Origin: Fibrobacterota bacterium
Lineage (GTDB): Bacteria; Fibrobacterota; Chitinivibrionia; Chitinivibrionales; Chitinispirillaceae
DNA length: 64,000 bases
Direction: 5' to 3'
Assembly (NCBI GenBank): GCA_023436205.1
Contig: JAEZKC010000006.1
Coordinates: forward strand, 1-64,000
This document shows, piece after piece, positions 16,348 to 26,572 of the stretch. Each line of letters opens with the position of its first letter. Position 1 is the stretch's first letter. Below the pieces are notes generated by a model. It had not been told where the DNA came from, did no database searches, and was given only the letters and a program-made list of their open reading frames with translations. A program made the translations under genes and the position numbers.

Positions 16348-18657
16348 ATGTGTAAGTGCACTAAAGCTTATTTGAAAGCTGCTTTTTTTTGTGTTCTGTT
16401 TCTCTTGAATGGATTGTCATTCAGTCAGATGATTCAGAATGATGTGTTCTGGAAAGATACGGACGGTAATCCGATGTATGTCCAGCGTGGCGGAACGCTT
16501 AAAATAGGCGATACCTGGTATATGTATGGATCCATATACGGTAGTGCGACTACCTATTATAATACATGGACCGGGAGTAACGCCCGTTCACCCGGGGGCT
16601 CGACTTCATGCTATACATCAAAGGACCTGGTTAATTGGAAATTTGAGGGTTCTGTATTCAGCTACGGGGGCTGGTTCTGTGGCCCCAATGTTGCCTACAA
16701 CAAAAACTCAAAAAAATACGTGCTTATTGCCCAGGCAAACAACGATGTCGTATTCGCAACCGCTGATAAGCCAACCGGTCCATTTAAACTGCACCATGTA
16801 GAGACACCGTCGCCCATAGCCAACGACGGTACCGGTGATGCAACTACGTTCATTGATGATGACGGAACGCCCTATATTATCTGTTCAAGTATGAGCGGGC
16901 GCAGCCATATATATGTAGTTCCACTTCGTCAGTCTGATTATTTAGCCTGTGAACGACCGGTTGAGATATTCAAGGGTTACGGTCGAGAAGGCAATTGCAT
17001 GTTCAAGTATAAGGGCAGATATTACGCTGCTTCAAGCGATTTGCATGGATGGAACACCTCTCACACCTACTACATTTCATCCGAGAATATCCTGGGGCCG
17101 TATAACAAAGAAGCCATAATGATCAACTCTGGTCTTGATTACTCCCATGTTACTCAAGCCGGTTTTTTCATAACGGTTAACGGCACTGAAGATACAACCG
17201 TTATCTACTGTGGTGATCGCTGGAGTAACAATGCCGGCAACGGCATAGGGTACAACCAGTGGGTCCCTATTACCGTTAACGGCACAACATGCATATTCAA
17301 TTCCCTATCTCAGTGGTCAATTGACGCCGTTAAAGGAACTTGGAAGATGGGGCCGAAAAACAATCACATATTGAATCCCAGTTTTGAAGCAGACCGTATT
17401 TTAGTAGGCTCTGTAGTAGGATGGGAAGGCAATGACGCGAATGCTAAAGGTTCTCAAGGTGCAGGCAAATTCTGCCTGAGTCTGGGTTCGGGAGCGAAGG
17501 CGACCCAAAGAATACCCGAAAATGCAACCATAGCCAATATTCCCGCCGGTACCTATGAATTGAAAGCCTGGGTTCAGTGCAGCGGCGGCGGTAATGGCCA
17601 GATTTCCATATCTGATTTCGGCGGCTCTGAAATGAAAAAATCTTCCAATGCAGGCAGTTGGACAGAGGTACGCATATCGAATATTAAAATCTCAACCGGT
17701 AAGGCCATAGTGAGCGCATCCAATACGGGAGGCGGCACTTGCTTGATGGATAATTTTTCTCTGATCAAAGTTAGCTCTGATACTCTTTATAGCATACTTA
17801 CAACTGCTGCTCCGGGAGGTATTATAGAGCAAAGCCCCAAAGGAGATTCACTTGTAAAAGGGTCAAATGTAACTTTCACCGCAGTTCCTCTCAGCGGCTG
17901 GGCCTTTGCAGGGTGGTCGGGGGACAATAGCGGCACCAATCCCTCTTACTCCATATCATCATTAAGTGCCAATATTAACCTGAATGCCGCATTTAAATTT
18001 ACATCTCTTGATTCCAGTCATTATGAGGGTGAAAACACTGTAATGATCAATTCCATACCGGAATCCACCAACAGCGGCTTTTCAGGGACAGGTTATGCGA
18101 ATTTCAACAATGAAATCGGTTCTTCAGTAGAATTTGCGGTATGTGTTTCCAATGATGGTGAAAAGAACATCAGAATTACATTCGCAAATGGATCTTCCAA
18201 TGTACGTCCGGTATCGGTTTCAGTGAATGGGTCTGTTGTAATAAATACTTTGGATTTTTATCCTACCGGCTCTTGGACAACATGGAATACAGAAAACATT
18301 TCTTTTCAACTTCACAAGGGAATCAATACTATTCGGTTTACCTCGTTAAGCCCTGATGGAGGACCAAATTTAGACAAAATTCAGTTTGAAAGTGCTGTTT
18401 CTACTATGATCTCAAATCCCAGGGTAACTCCTGATGTTGTATTCAATTCTGCAAATTATTCCATTCAGGCGAATTCCCCCGGAAAAGCCGTTGAAGTGAA
18501 ACTTTTTACGATGAATGGGAAACTGATTTTTTACAGGAATCTGGCTGGTACTGATAAATTCAGGTTCCCCATCGAAAAAATTGGTAATGGACACTATCTG
18601 TTGAAGATCTCAGCCGGAAGTAAATCCAGAGCACAAATTGTTCACTTGGTGAAATAG
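16348..18657 (+). CDS. Secreted GH43-like glycosidase with carbohydrate-binding modules
   Basis: This 769-residue enzyme has a signal peptide (AAFFCVLFLLNGLSFS) and a five-blade propeller of the GH43 type at about residues 25-340 (start FWKDTDGNPMYVQRGGTL; FIDDDGTPYII). A CBM4/9-like sandwich follows (about 340-475, beginning HILNPSFEAD), then a bacterial-repeat beta domain (about 480-550, FAGWSGDNSGT), a CBM35/CBM6-like module (about 555-685, YEGEN, GGPNLDKIQ) and a C-terminal sorting-like domain (about 695-769). GH43 enzymes mostly release arabinose, xylose or galactose from side chains. With GH53 and PL9 next door, action on pectin arabinogalactan is likely. I chose the ATG at 16348 (after AAAGGGG) over one at 16312, because the signal peptide then starts correctly. 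Confidence 0.85.
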   Translation: MCKCTKAYLKAAFFCVLFLLNGLSFSQMIQNDVFWKDTDGNPMYVQRGGTLKIGDTWYMYGSIYGSATTYYNTWTGSNARSPGGSTSCYTSKDLVNWKFEGSVFSYGGWFCGPNVAYNKNSKKYVLIAQANNDVVFATADKPTGPFKLHHVETPSPIANDGTGDATTFIDDDGTPYIICSSMSGRSHIYVVPLRQSDYLACERPVEIFKGYGREGNCMFKYKGRYYAASSDLHGWNTSHTYYISSENILGPYNKEAIMINSGLDYSHVTQAGFFITVNGTEDTTVIYCGDRWSNNAGNGIGYNQWVPITVNGTTCIFNSLSQWSIDAVKGTWKMGPKNNHILNPSFEADRILVGSVVGWEGNDANAKGSQGAGKFCLSLGSGAKATQRIPENATIANIPAGTYELKAWVQCSGGGNGQISISDFGGSEMKKSSNAGSWTEVRISNIKISTGKAIVSASNTGGGTCLMDNFSLIKVSSDTLYSILTTAAPGGIIEQSPKGDSLVKGSNVTFTAVPLSGWAFAGWSGDNSGTNPSYSISSLSANINLNAAFKFTSLDSSHYEGENTVMINSIPESTNSGFSGTGYANFNNEIGSSVEFAVCVSNDGEKNIRITFANGSSNVRPVSVSVNGSVVINTLDFYPTGSWTTWNTENISFQLHKGINTIRFTSLSPDGGPNLDKIQFESAVSTMISNPRVTPDVVFNSANYSIQANSPGKAVEVKLFTMNGKLIFYRNLAGTDKFRFPIEKIGNGHYLLKISAGSKSRAQIVHLVK

Positions 18658-18690
18658 TACTGGTGTTCATAAAAAAAAGAGGTTTCTGTC

Positions 18691-20952
18691 ATGAGAAATT
18701 TTCAAATTGTTCCTGTCAAATATACAAGACTATACAGGGTTGCATTTGTAATGTGCACAACACTATTTACATTAAGCAGCGCCAGAACGTTTTATGTTGC
18801 TCCCGACGGCAACAACTCTGCTTCAGGTACTATTTCACAGCCATTTGCAACATTACAAAAAGCAAATGACGTGGTGGCTGCCGGTGATACTGTGTATGTC
18901 AGGGGAGGAACTTATAGAATTACTACACCAGCCAACAGTGGCGCGGGGATTTCGATTACTAAAAGTGGAACATCAGATTCGAAACGAATCTGCTTCTGGG
19001 CATATCCCGGCGAGATTCCTGTTTTCGACTTTTCCAATTTAGCCATTTCGACAAGCACTTATACGCATGGATTTGTTGTGTCTGGCTCCTGGCTTCATTT
19101 CAAAGGCCTCGAAATATGCAAAGTGCCTATGAACACAAACTCTAATTGCGGAATGCAGGTGGTTCAATCAGGTAACAATATTTTCGAGCTGATGAACTTT
19201 CACCATAATAGTGGTGCAGGAGTTTTTGTCAATGATTCAAAAGGGCGTGGGGGACATCTTTTCCTGAATTGTGATTCCCATGATAACTACGATCCAAACG
19301 GCAGGCAGGGCGATGGGCAGAATGCAGATGGTTTTGGGGTACACTATCAGACCAGTGGAGAAGTTACTGTGTTTCGCGGCTGTCGTGCCTGGTGGAATTC
19401 TGATGATGGGTGGGATTTCATTTCACAAGAGGTCCCGGTAATTATTGAAAACTGTCTCGCTATGGGTAATGGCTGGGTAGACTTTGGAACCAAAAGACCT
19501 GCAGATGGCAACGGAAACGGGTTTAAGGCCGGCAGTAGCAAAAACGGTATCAGGCATGTAATCAAAAACTCAGTTGCCTGGAAAAACCGGGCATCGGGAT
19601 TCTATGCCAATCACTCTGCGGGTGGGAATACCTGGTATAATAACACCTCTTACAGCAATGGAACACAGTACAACATGCTCGCCAGTTCCTGGGATGCTGC
19701 GGGGAACCGAACAGATGGTGTTACCTTGACAGGGTCCAAGGTGCACATAATGAGAAACAACATCGGTTTTCCTAATAAGAATTCCTATATGAACGGAGTT
19801 GATACAAAGTTTAATACATGGGACCTCAATGTCACACCTCAAAACGCAGACTTCTTAAGTGTTACAGACCCCAGTATGACCGTCACCGGTCGGGACCTGT
19901 CCTCATTGCCTGGTGTGCTGGGACCCCGCCAAGCAGACGGAAGTGTTCCCAATACTGACTTTCTTAAGTTGTCTAGCAACAGCCAGATGATCGATAAGGG
20001 TACTGATGTCGGTTTGGTATTCAAAAATAAGCCAGATCTGGGAGCTTTTGAGTTTGGTTTGGACAACTCCAATGCTGTCTATCACAAAGTTATTACAAAT
20101 GCAGCTCCCGGTGGTAGTATACGGCAGGATCCGGCTGGCGATTCTCTACGGGAAGGGTCTTCGATAACTTTTACCGCTGTTCCCCATAAGAACTGGACCT
20201 TTACAGGATGGTCGGGGGCTCACACGGGTACAGCTCCATCCTACAGCATATCATCATTGGATTCTGATATCACACTAAGAGCCATGTTTAAGTTTACATC
20301 TACAGATTCAAGCCTGTATGAAGGTGAAGATGCAACACTGATTAATTCAATAATCGAAACTACTAACAGTGGTTTTTCCGGTTCTGGTTATGCCAATTTC
20401 AACAATGAAGTAGGTTCGGCTGTTGAATTCCCTGTCTGTGTATCACAAGATGGTCAGGTAAGCGTGAAAATAACTTTCTCAAACGGCTCCAGTGTCGATT
20501 GTCCTGTTTCAGTTTCGGTAAACGGATCTACAGTAATCAAATCATTGAGCTTTGATCCAACCGGAACCTGGACAGCATGGAACACACAAAATGTTTTGAT
20601 TAACCTTATTCCGGGCGTAAATACTATCAGATTCACTTCGCTGACTTCTGATGGAGGACCCAATGTTGACAAAATTGAGCTGAATAAAGAAATAATAACC
20701 ACAGTGGGTTCTCCACAGAAAGATCCAGTACAGATATTCAAACTTTCCGGTTATACTGTTCAAGCCAGTTGTCCCGGCAAAACTGTGGTAGTACAATTGT
20801 ATTCACTCGATGGTAAGCGTGTTTTTCGCAGAGTACTGAGAGGAATCCAGAAAATGAAACTTCCGGTTGATCAGATTGATAATAAACAATACATTTTGCA
20901 AGTGACAACAGAAAATTTCCGCAAGGTTCAAACTTTATGTATTGTAAAATGA
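18691..20952 (+). CDS. Secreted pectate lyase, family PL9
   Basis: This 753-residue protein has a signal peptide (about residues 1-31), then a right-handed beta-helix at about 32-460 typical of PL9. The calcium site Asp residues are visible in NCDSHDNYDPNG (about 193), GQNADGF and WWNSDDGWDF (about 233-242), and the catalytic Lys in GNGFKAGS (about 277). PL9 cleaves polygalacturonate by beta-elimination outside the cell. The bacterial-repeat domain (about 462-535), CBM35-like module (about 540-665) and sorting-like C-terminus (about 680-753) are close copies of those in the GH43 and GH53 neighbours. It lies 33 bases after the GH43 gene and is probably in one operon. Confidence 0.9.
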   Translation: MRNFQIVPVKYTRLYRVAFVMCTTLFTLSSARTFYVAPDGNNSASGTISQPFATLQKANDVVAAGDTVYVRGGTYRITTPANSGAGISITKSGTSDSKRICFWAYPGEIPVFDFSNLAISTSTYTHGFVVSGSWLHFKGLEICKVPMNTNSNCGMQVVQSGNNIFELMNFHHNSGAGVFVNDSKGRGGHLFLNCDSHDNYDPNGRQGDGQNADGFGVHYQTSGEVTVFRGCRAWWNSDDGWDFISQEVPVIIENCLAMGNGWVDFGTKRPADGNGNGFKAGSSKNGIRHVIKNSVAWKNRASGFYANHSAGGNTWYNNTSYSNGTQYNMLASSWDAAGNRTDGVTLTGSKVHIMRNNIGFPNKNSYMNGVDTKFNTWDLNVTPQNADFLSVTDPSMTVTGRDLSSLPGVLGPRQADGSVPNTDFLKLSSNSQMIDKGTDVGLVFKNKPDLGAFEFGLDNSNAVYHKVITNAAPGGSIRQDPAGDSLREGSSITFTAVPHKNWTFTGWSGAHTGTAPSYSISSLDSDITLRAMFKFTSTDSSLYEGEDATLINSIIETTNSGFSGSGYANFNNEVGSAVEFPVCVSQDGQVSVKITFSNGSSVDCPVSVSVNGSTVIKSLSFDPTGTWTAWNTQNVLINLIPGVNTIRFTSLTSDGGPNVDKIELNKEIITTVGSPQKDPVQIFKLSGYTVQASCPGKTVVVQLYSLDGKRVFRRVLRGIQKMKLPVDQIDNKQYILQVTTENFRKVQTLCIVK

Positions 20953-21001
20953 TTCTTGGTGAAATGTTGGCTGGTTTGATCTACCATAAAAGGGAGGTTT
21001 T

Positions 21002-22915
21002 ATGAAAAAAGGTTTTTCTTTAAGTGTGTTGTCGGTTGTAGCTATGATGGTGATGCTTCCTGTGTTAACGTCTGCGCGGCCATACATAGTTGGCGTTGAC
21101 ATTTCCTGGGTTACGGAAGATGAACACACCGGTGCCACTTATTGGGATAATGGGGTCCAGAAGGATATTTTCCAAATCTTAAAGGAGCATGGTGTCAATT
21201 TTATCCGCATTCGTACTTTTGTCGATCCTTGTCATAGTGAAGGATACGCTTATAACAGTTATTCGGCGGCAAGTGGGCAGGAGTGCTGGTGTGACCTTGA
21301 GCACACTATAGAAATCGCGAAAAGAATAAAGAAGGCAGGAATGGGTTTTCTTCTTGATTTTCACATGAGTGACACATGGGCTTCCATAGGTCATCAGTAT
21401 GTGCCTCGAGCCTGGGCAAATGACAATGATGAACAGATGCGTAAACATGCTTACGATTATACAAAGCATAATATTCAGACCCTTGTAAACCTGGGGCTCA
21501 GGCCTGATATGGTTCAGGTTGGAAACGAAATCAACACCAAAATGTCTGGTGTATCCATCAGTAATGCCAGTCGCTTTGCTGCTCTCATAAATGCAGGAGT
21601 CAAAGGTGTTCGTGATGTTGATCCAACAATAAAGATCGTCATGCAGCATGGGCGCCCCAGGCCGGATGGTGGTTTTATGGATTGGTATAACACCATAAAA
21701 GGTAGAGTCGATTACGATTTTATTGGTGGGTCAACCTATGGAACAACAAATAACGGTGGTGATTGGCGTGATATGTTTGGAAATGTTGTAAAAGATGGTA
21801 CTCCGGTCATGAGTTTGGAATATACTGCCAACAGGACTGCGTTGATCAACACTGTCATGAGTGACTTTCCAAACAATATGGGTTTGGGTACTTTTGTATG
21901 GGAGCCCACCAGATATGACACACCAATGTTTGACAGAAGCGGAAACAGATACACATCAAACGCCAAGTTGGATGAATTATTCGCAATCTCAAAGAAATTA
22001 AATGCCACATTGCCAGATTTTGTAAAGTTAGATAATGGTCCCAGTTACACAATAAAAACTTCGGCAGGACCTGGAGGCATTATTCAGCAAGACCCTGTTG
22101 GAGAAAAGTTGCCTGAGGGCGCTAAAATATCATTTACGGCTGTTCCTCATGAGGGTTGGGAATTTGTGAAATGGTCAGGAGATCACACCGGTACAGCTTC
22201 AACTTACAGTGTGGCATCATTGAAATCCAACATCACCCTGAACGCCGAGTTTAGATTTACATCTACCGATTCAAGTCTGTATGAAGGTGAAAACGCAATG
22301 CTGATTAATTCTGTTGTAGAAACTACAAACAGCGGTTTTTCAGGAGCCGGTTACGCAAATTTCAATAATGAAATTGGCTCTGCTGTTGAATTTCCTGTTT
22401 GCGTTTCACAGGATGGCCAGATGAATGTGCATATCACTTTCGCAAATGGGTCTAGCATCAATCGTCCTGTTTCAGTATCGGTAAATGGTTCTCCCGTTGT
22501 AAGTTCATTAAACTTTGATCCTACCGGAGCATGGACTACATGGAATACCCAAGAAATCAAAATCAATCTCAATCAGGGGATTAACACTATCAGATTCACT
22601 TCTCTGACTTCTGATGGTGGGCCTAATCTAGATAAAATTGAGCTCAGTAAAGCTGTAACTACTGCTGCCCGGAATGCCTCTAAAAATTCTGAACAGATGT
22701 TCAAGCTTTCCGGTTATACAGTCAAAGCTAATTGCCCCGGTAGGTATGTGGCAGTCCAACTGTATTCAATTAATGGCAAGCGTGTTTTAAGCAGAATGTT
22801 GAATGGTCACCAGGAAATGAAACTGCCGGTTCATCAGCTTGAAAGTGGACGATACATCATAAAGATAAAATCAGGAAAGAACTTGAAAGTGCAGACTGTG
22901 AACATTGTGAAGTAA
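21002..22915 (+). CDS. Secreted endo-beta-1,4-galactanase, family GH53
   Basis: This 637-residue enzyme has a signal peptide (about 1-22) and a TIM barrel of GH53 at about 23-340, opening with YIVGVDISWV. The acid/base Glu is in QVGNEI (about 175) and the nucleophile Glu in MSLEYT (about 272). It cleaves beta-1,4-galactan, the side chain of rhamnogalacturonan I. The same tail follows as in the two upstream genes: bacterial-repeat domain (about 348-420), CBM35-like module (about 425-550) and sorting-like C-terminus (about 563-637). GGGAGG precedes the ATG. It is the last enzyme of the GH43-PL9-GH53 run. Confidence 0.93.
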   Translation: MKKGFSLSVLSVVAMMVMLPVLTSARPYIVGVDISWVTEDEHTGATYWDNGVQKDIFQILKEHGVNFIRIRTFVDPCHSEGYAYNSYSAASGQECWCDLEHTIEIAKRIKKAGMGFLLDFHMSDTWASIGHQYVPRAWANDNDEQMRKHAYDYTKHNIQTLVNLGLRPDMVQVGNEINTKMSGVSISNASRFAALINAGVKGVRDVDPTIKIVMQHGRPRPDGGFMDWYNTIKGRVDYDFIGGSTYGTTNNGGDWRDMFGNVVKDGTPVMSLEYTANRTALINTVMSDFPNNMGLGTFVWEPTRYDTPMFDRSGNRYTSNAKLDELFAISKKLNATLPDFVKLDNGPSYTIKTSAGPGGIIQQDPVGEKLPEGAKISFTAVPHEGWEFVKWSGDHTGTASTYSVASLKSNITLNAEFRFTSTDSSLYEGENAMLINSVVETTNSGFSGAGYANFNNEIGSAVEFPVCVSQDGQMNVHITFANGSSINRPVSVSVNGSPVVSSLNFDPTGAWTTWNTQEIKINLNQGINTIRFTSLTSDGGPNLDKIELSKAVTTAARNASKNSEQMFKLSGYTVKANCPGRYVAVQLYSINGKRVLSRMLNGHQEMKLPVHQLESGRYIIKIKSGKNLKVQTVNIVK

Positions 22916-23040
22916 AATGTCATTCCCCGGAGAACCGAAACTGCCGGAATATGATAATTGCTGCCCTTTTTGTACCGCAGATTACCAGGGTTTTCCTTTC
23001 TTTCAGGGGCGTCATTTATGGCGCCTCAGAATTCGTACTT
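22915..23040. repeat. Dispersed repeat, copy 2
   Basis: This matches 119-250; the strongest block is 22996-23024. It lies between the pectin operon and regulator-lipoprotein cassette 2. A 6-bp hairpin, GTGGGC/GCCCAC, follows at 23092-23109. Confidence 0.65.
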
Positions 23041-23173
23041 CTCGAAAGGTTCATATGAAAGACATTCCCGAAAAACTTCGTTTCAGGGTTTGTGGGCATA
23101 TCAGCCCACGAATTCTGCTTGCATTCATCCAACAATTAAACGTGACCGTCTATTTTTTCGTATATTGAATTAT

Positions 23174-23983
23174 ATGAAGCCAATAAAAGATTATATGGAA
23201 TATAGAGATTACCTCAGAGATTTTTATGAGGAGAATAAAAATCAAAAGCCTTATTTCTCATTCCGATATATGGAAGGGAAAGTATCCATAGATGCTTCTC
23301 ATTTAGCAAAAATCTTTCAGAAACAGCGTCACATCGGTGAGAATTCGATCGAAACATTTATCGATTTCTGCGGACTTGGCGGTAGCGATGCCGAATATTT
23401 TGCAGCACTGGTACAATTCAACAAAGCTAAAACAGACCGGGACTGCAAGTTGTATTTCGATAAACTACTCGCTCTGAAAGGGGTGGATGCCTGCGTTCTG
23501 GAAGAAGACAAGTTTGAGTTCTACACCAAATGGTACTACACTGCAATCTTGACCCTTCTTGACTTCTATCCCTTTTCAAATGATTACAAGGCGCTGGCTT
23601 CCAAGCTCAGCCCTCCAATTTCCGAGTCGGAAGCTAAAAAGGCTATTGCCCTTTTGAAGAAACTTGAGTTGATCAAAAAGAGACCTGATGGCAGTTATCT
23701 CCTGACTAACAAGCTGATCACCACCGGCGAGCGCGGACGCACGGTTGCCATCAGAACATTTCAGCAGGAAACAATGCGCCTGGCAAGCGAATCGCTCAAT
23801 CGTCATCCCAAAGAAAAACGGAATATATCCACTGTTACCATCACCATATCTGAAGACAACCTGGATAAGCTTAATGAATTGATCAAAGTATTTAGAGAAA
23901 ACATGCTGAAACTTGCCAAGGATGAGATCAATCCCGACAAGGTGTATCAATTGAATATTCAGCTTTTTCCACTTTCAGAATAG
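23174..23983 (+). CDS. TIGR02147/DUF4423 family regulator, cassette 2
   Basis: This 269-residue paralogue of the protein at 12389 starts MKPIKDYMEYRDYLRDFYEE. The HTH-like region lies at about residues 28-62 (YMEGKVSIDASHLAKIFQ), followed by YFAALVQFNKAK, a second wing-like region around 150-175, and the conserved end YQLNIQLFPLSE. An upstream in-frame extension to 22958 runs through the dispersed repeat and is not credible, so I start at the ATG at 23174. Two bases separate it from the following lipoprotein gene. It probably controls that gene or the pectin operon just upstream; this is inference from position. Confidence 0.85.
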   Translation: MKPIKDYMEYRDYLRDFYEENKNQKPYFSFRYMEGKVSIDASHLAKIFQKQRHIGENSIETFIDFCGLGGSDAEYFAALVQFNKAKTDRDCKLYFDKLLALKGVDACVLEEDKFEFYTKWYYTAILTLLDFYPFSNDYKALASKLSPPISESEAKKAIALLKKLELIKKRPDGSYLLTNKLITTGERGRTVAIRTFQQETMRLASESLNRHPKEKRNISTVTITISEDNLDKLNELIKVFRENMLKLAKDEINPDKVYQLNIQLFPLSE

Positions 23984-23985
23984 AC

Positions 23986-25653
23986 ATGAAAAACCAAATT
24001 ATCCTCTTAATGTTTGTCAGCTCTCTATTTCTGATGCTCTGCACACAGGGTGACAGAATTGCTGGAGCTGGCTCGGAAACGGTAAACAGCGCTGTAGGAA
24101 TGGTTTTGAATTCTGACAAAACACCGGAAAGTCAGGTCATCGTTCAGCTTGTTCCAGTTGCTTATGACGTGGTAAAAAGCGGACTACTGCCCTCCAAATT
24201 TATTGATACCACAGATGAGCAGGGCAGATACGCTTTCAAGCGCATAGATAAAGGGAATTACTCGATTATTGCTCGGAGTGCTGCTCAAAATACGGGTTCA
24301 CTGGTGACTGGAGTTGATATAAACGGGGTTAATGATTCTATTCCCGATGCAATACTTCGTAGGAACGGGTCAATCAGGGTTTCTCTTCCTCAGGGCTGTA
24401 CCGAAGCAAACTGTTATATCTACATACCGGGGACCACCTTGTATGCTTTTGCTGAAAGCGGCAGCAATGAAATCATTATCGATTCAGTACCCCCCGGAAC
24501 TATCGATGAGGTGATATATACTTGGATTGGCAATCCCACTCCACAAGTAATGCGTTACGATGTCAATATTGCGGCAGGTGATACGGCTGTAGTAGAAAAT
24601 GTTCAATGGAAATATAGTAGCAAACTCTATCTTAACACCTCTGAGACTGGCGCTGCGGTTTCAGGAGATATATACAATTTTCCGATACTGGTCAGGTTGA
24701 CTCAGGATAATTTCGATTTCAGTCAGGCCAGATCAGGTGGTGAGGACATTCGCTTTACAAAACAGGACAATACTTTTTTACCTTTCGAATTGGAACATTG
24801 GGATCAAATCGGAAAACAGGCTTCCGTGTGGGTCATGGTAGATACTGTTTTGGGTAATAACCGGGATCAGTTTATCACCATGTATTGGGGAAATTCCTCC
24901 CTGGAGAGCGAATCTAATAGCCAGACTGTGTTCGATACAGCATACGGCTATCAGGGAGTTTGGCATTTGGGACAAGCCGGAAATGAGGTGGCGTATGATG
25001 CCACTGCAAATCGCTATAACGGAATACCCTATGGGATGAGCAGTTTATCATCCGTTCCTGGCATAATTGGTAAAGCTCAGGATTTTGATGGAACGTCCAG
25101 TCGCATCATTATGCCTTACACTGCAAATGGAAAGCTCGATTTCCCCCAGGATGGATATTATTCAATCTCATTGTGGGCTTACGCCGATATAGTTGATACT
25201 ATTTGGCATGGAATCGCCGGTAAGGGGCATCGGCAATACTACATGCAATATAAATGTTTCAATGCAGACAGTGTCACTTGGGAATTCGTGGAGTACCGCA
25301 ATCAGATCGGCTGGCAGTACAGTGAATTTCCTGCACCTTCCAAGCCCGGAAATAAGCAGTGGGTTTTTCTTACCGGTGTTCGGGAAGGAAACAGGCAGTC
25401 TCTATACATAAATGGTGAAAAGGTGAGAGATGGTGCTCTGCTTAATCCATTACAGCTGAATAGAATAACCGCCGGTGACTTTACAATTGGGTGCTTTCAG
25501 CAGCTTGATTCACTTCCTACTGCCAGCGGGTATTCCTTCTTTGATGGTAAGATCGACGAAGTTCGTGTAATGAGTTTTGTGCCCAGCGCCGATTGGGTGA
25601 AGCTCTGTTATATGAATCAGAAAGAATATGGAATGTTGGTCGAGTTCCGTTGA
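23986..25653 (+). CDS. Lipoprotein with DUF2341 and LamG domains, cassette 2
   Basis: This 555-residue lipoprotein has a signal ending LFLMLC (Cys at about 19), a carboxypeptidase-regulatory-like sandwich (about 35-105, DEQGRYAFKRIDKGNYSII), a second sandwich (about 120-205), DUF2341 (about 210-325, FPILVRLTQDNFDFSQA, ITMYWGNSS) and LamG (about 325-550, with GVWHLGQAG and FFDGKIDEVRVM). It ends with LCYMNQKEYGMLVEFR. It closely resembles the copies at 13240 and 36838. It is probably anchored in a membrane facing outward and binds a glycan or cell-surface ligand, but nothing in the sequence shows which. Confidence 0.85.
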   Translation: MKNQIILLMFVSSLFLMLCTQGDRIAGAGSETVNSAVGMVLNSDKTPESQVIVQLVPVAYDVVKSGLLPSKFIDTTDEQGRYAFKRIDKGNYSIIARSAAQNTGSLVTGVDINGVNDSIPDAILRRNGSIRVSLPQGCTEANCYIYIPGTTLYAFAESGSNEIIIDSVPPGTIDEVIYTWIGNPTPQVMRYDVNIAAGDTAVVENVQWKYSSKLYLNTSETGAAVSGDIYNFPILVRLTQDNFDFSQARSGGEDIRFTKQDNTFLPFELEHWDQIGKQASVWVMVDTVLGNNRDQFITMYWGNSSLESESNSQTVFDTAYGYQGVWHLGQAGNEVAYDATANRYNGIPYGMSSLSSVPGIIGKAQDFDGTSSRIIMPYTANGKLDFPQDGYYSISLWAYADIVDTIWHGIAGKGHRQYYMQYKCFNADSVTWEFVEYRNQIGWQYSEFPAPSKPGNKQWVFLTGVREGNRQSLYINGEKVRDGALLNPLQLNRITAGDFTIGCFQQLDSLPTASGYSFFDGKIDEVRVMSFVPSADWVKLCYMNQKEYGMLVEFR

Positions 25654-25735
25654 GACATAGCAGAGGATTGCAACTGATAAGTAAAACTCAATCCGTATTC
25701 CCCGGGCCAAAAATTTTGTCTCGGTTGCTTTGCTG

Positions 25736-26572
25736 CTACTTCATGACCTCCCTGCGTAAGTTCTGGAAGTCGTCAAAAGCAATGGCCATGCTCAGTCGTA
25801 TATTGAGATAAGAGGATAATGCCATACTGCTGAAAATGGAGATCATGATTGCTATCTGATATTTGATCGCCACGATAGGAAATGCCCCGCCTAGAATTTG
25901 TCCGGTCATCATCCCCGGAAGTGAGACGATTCCCAATGTGGCCATTGTTGCCACGTGGGGGGCATTAGCAGCAAGGATTGCCTGGCGAAAGTAGGGACGG
26001 GCTGCCTCATTCAGCTGCGCTCCCATAAAAAGATATGTCGAGAATTCCCTTTCATTCTTACGTATCGCGGAATAAAACCTTTCAAGGGCAAGCACGTTTC
26101 CCTTAAGACAATTCCCCAGAATCATCCCCGCAATGGGGATAAGATAGCGGGCGTCATAAAGAGGGGAGGGGTGGATGGCAATAAACACAAACACTGCCAG
26201 CACTATAATTGTGCTTAGAGCAACCCCGATTAAGGTTGGGACAAAGAAAAAGCGAAGCTTCAGGCCGGCACTGCCGATTATGCTTATATTTGCAACGAGC
26301 AGCATGATAATAAGCCAAGCTATATTCAGCCACAGATTATTCAGTTCAAAAAGGAACCCAAGGTAAAGTCCAACGAGCGCAAGCTGTGCGCTCATTCGCA
26401 CTATTGAAACAGCTGATGCCCTTATAAGGTTTACCCCTGTAATACGAAAAACTGCTACCGGTATTACCAGAAGGCCATAGATGACAAGAAGGCTCCAGTA
26501 TGAGAGATCAATTGTTTGAGGTTCCACTTTATCATGTCTCCATTTTTGAACGATCTCTGGTGTCCTGCACAA
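25736..26572 (-). CDS. fetB: FetB-like ABC exporter permease
   Basis: This protein of up to 278 residues is of the UPF0014/FetB family, with about seven membrane segments and the conserved loop GMILGNCLKG and GIVSLPGMMTGQILGG. FetAB is reported to export iron and give oxidative-stress resistance in E. coli. A GTG at 26527, just after the fetA stop, gives a protein closer to family length and avoids a 41-base overlap; it may be the true start. It is downstream of the ATPase gene, in one unit. Confidence 0.88.
   Translation of the reverse strand: MCRTPEIVQKWRHDKVEPQTIDLSYWSLLVIYGLLVIPVAVFRITGVNLIRASAVSIVRMSAQLALVGLYLGFLFELNNLWLNIAWLIIMLLVANISIIGSAGLKLRFFFVPTLIGVALSTIIVLAVFVFIAIHPSPLYDARYLIPIAGMILGNCLKGNVLALERFYSAIRKNEREFSTYLFMGAQLNEAARPYFRQAILAANAPHVATMATLGIVSLPGMMTGQILGGAFPIVAIKYQIAIMISIFSSMALSSYLNIRLSMAIAFDDFQNLRREVMK

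Noticed and set aside
22958..23173. Longer start for the TIGR02147 regulator of cassette 2
   Set aside because: The 72-codon extension runs through the dispersed repeat and does not align with the other two copies.
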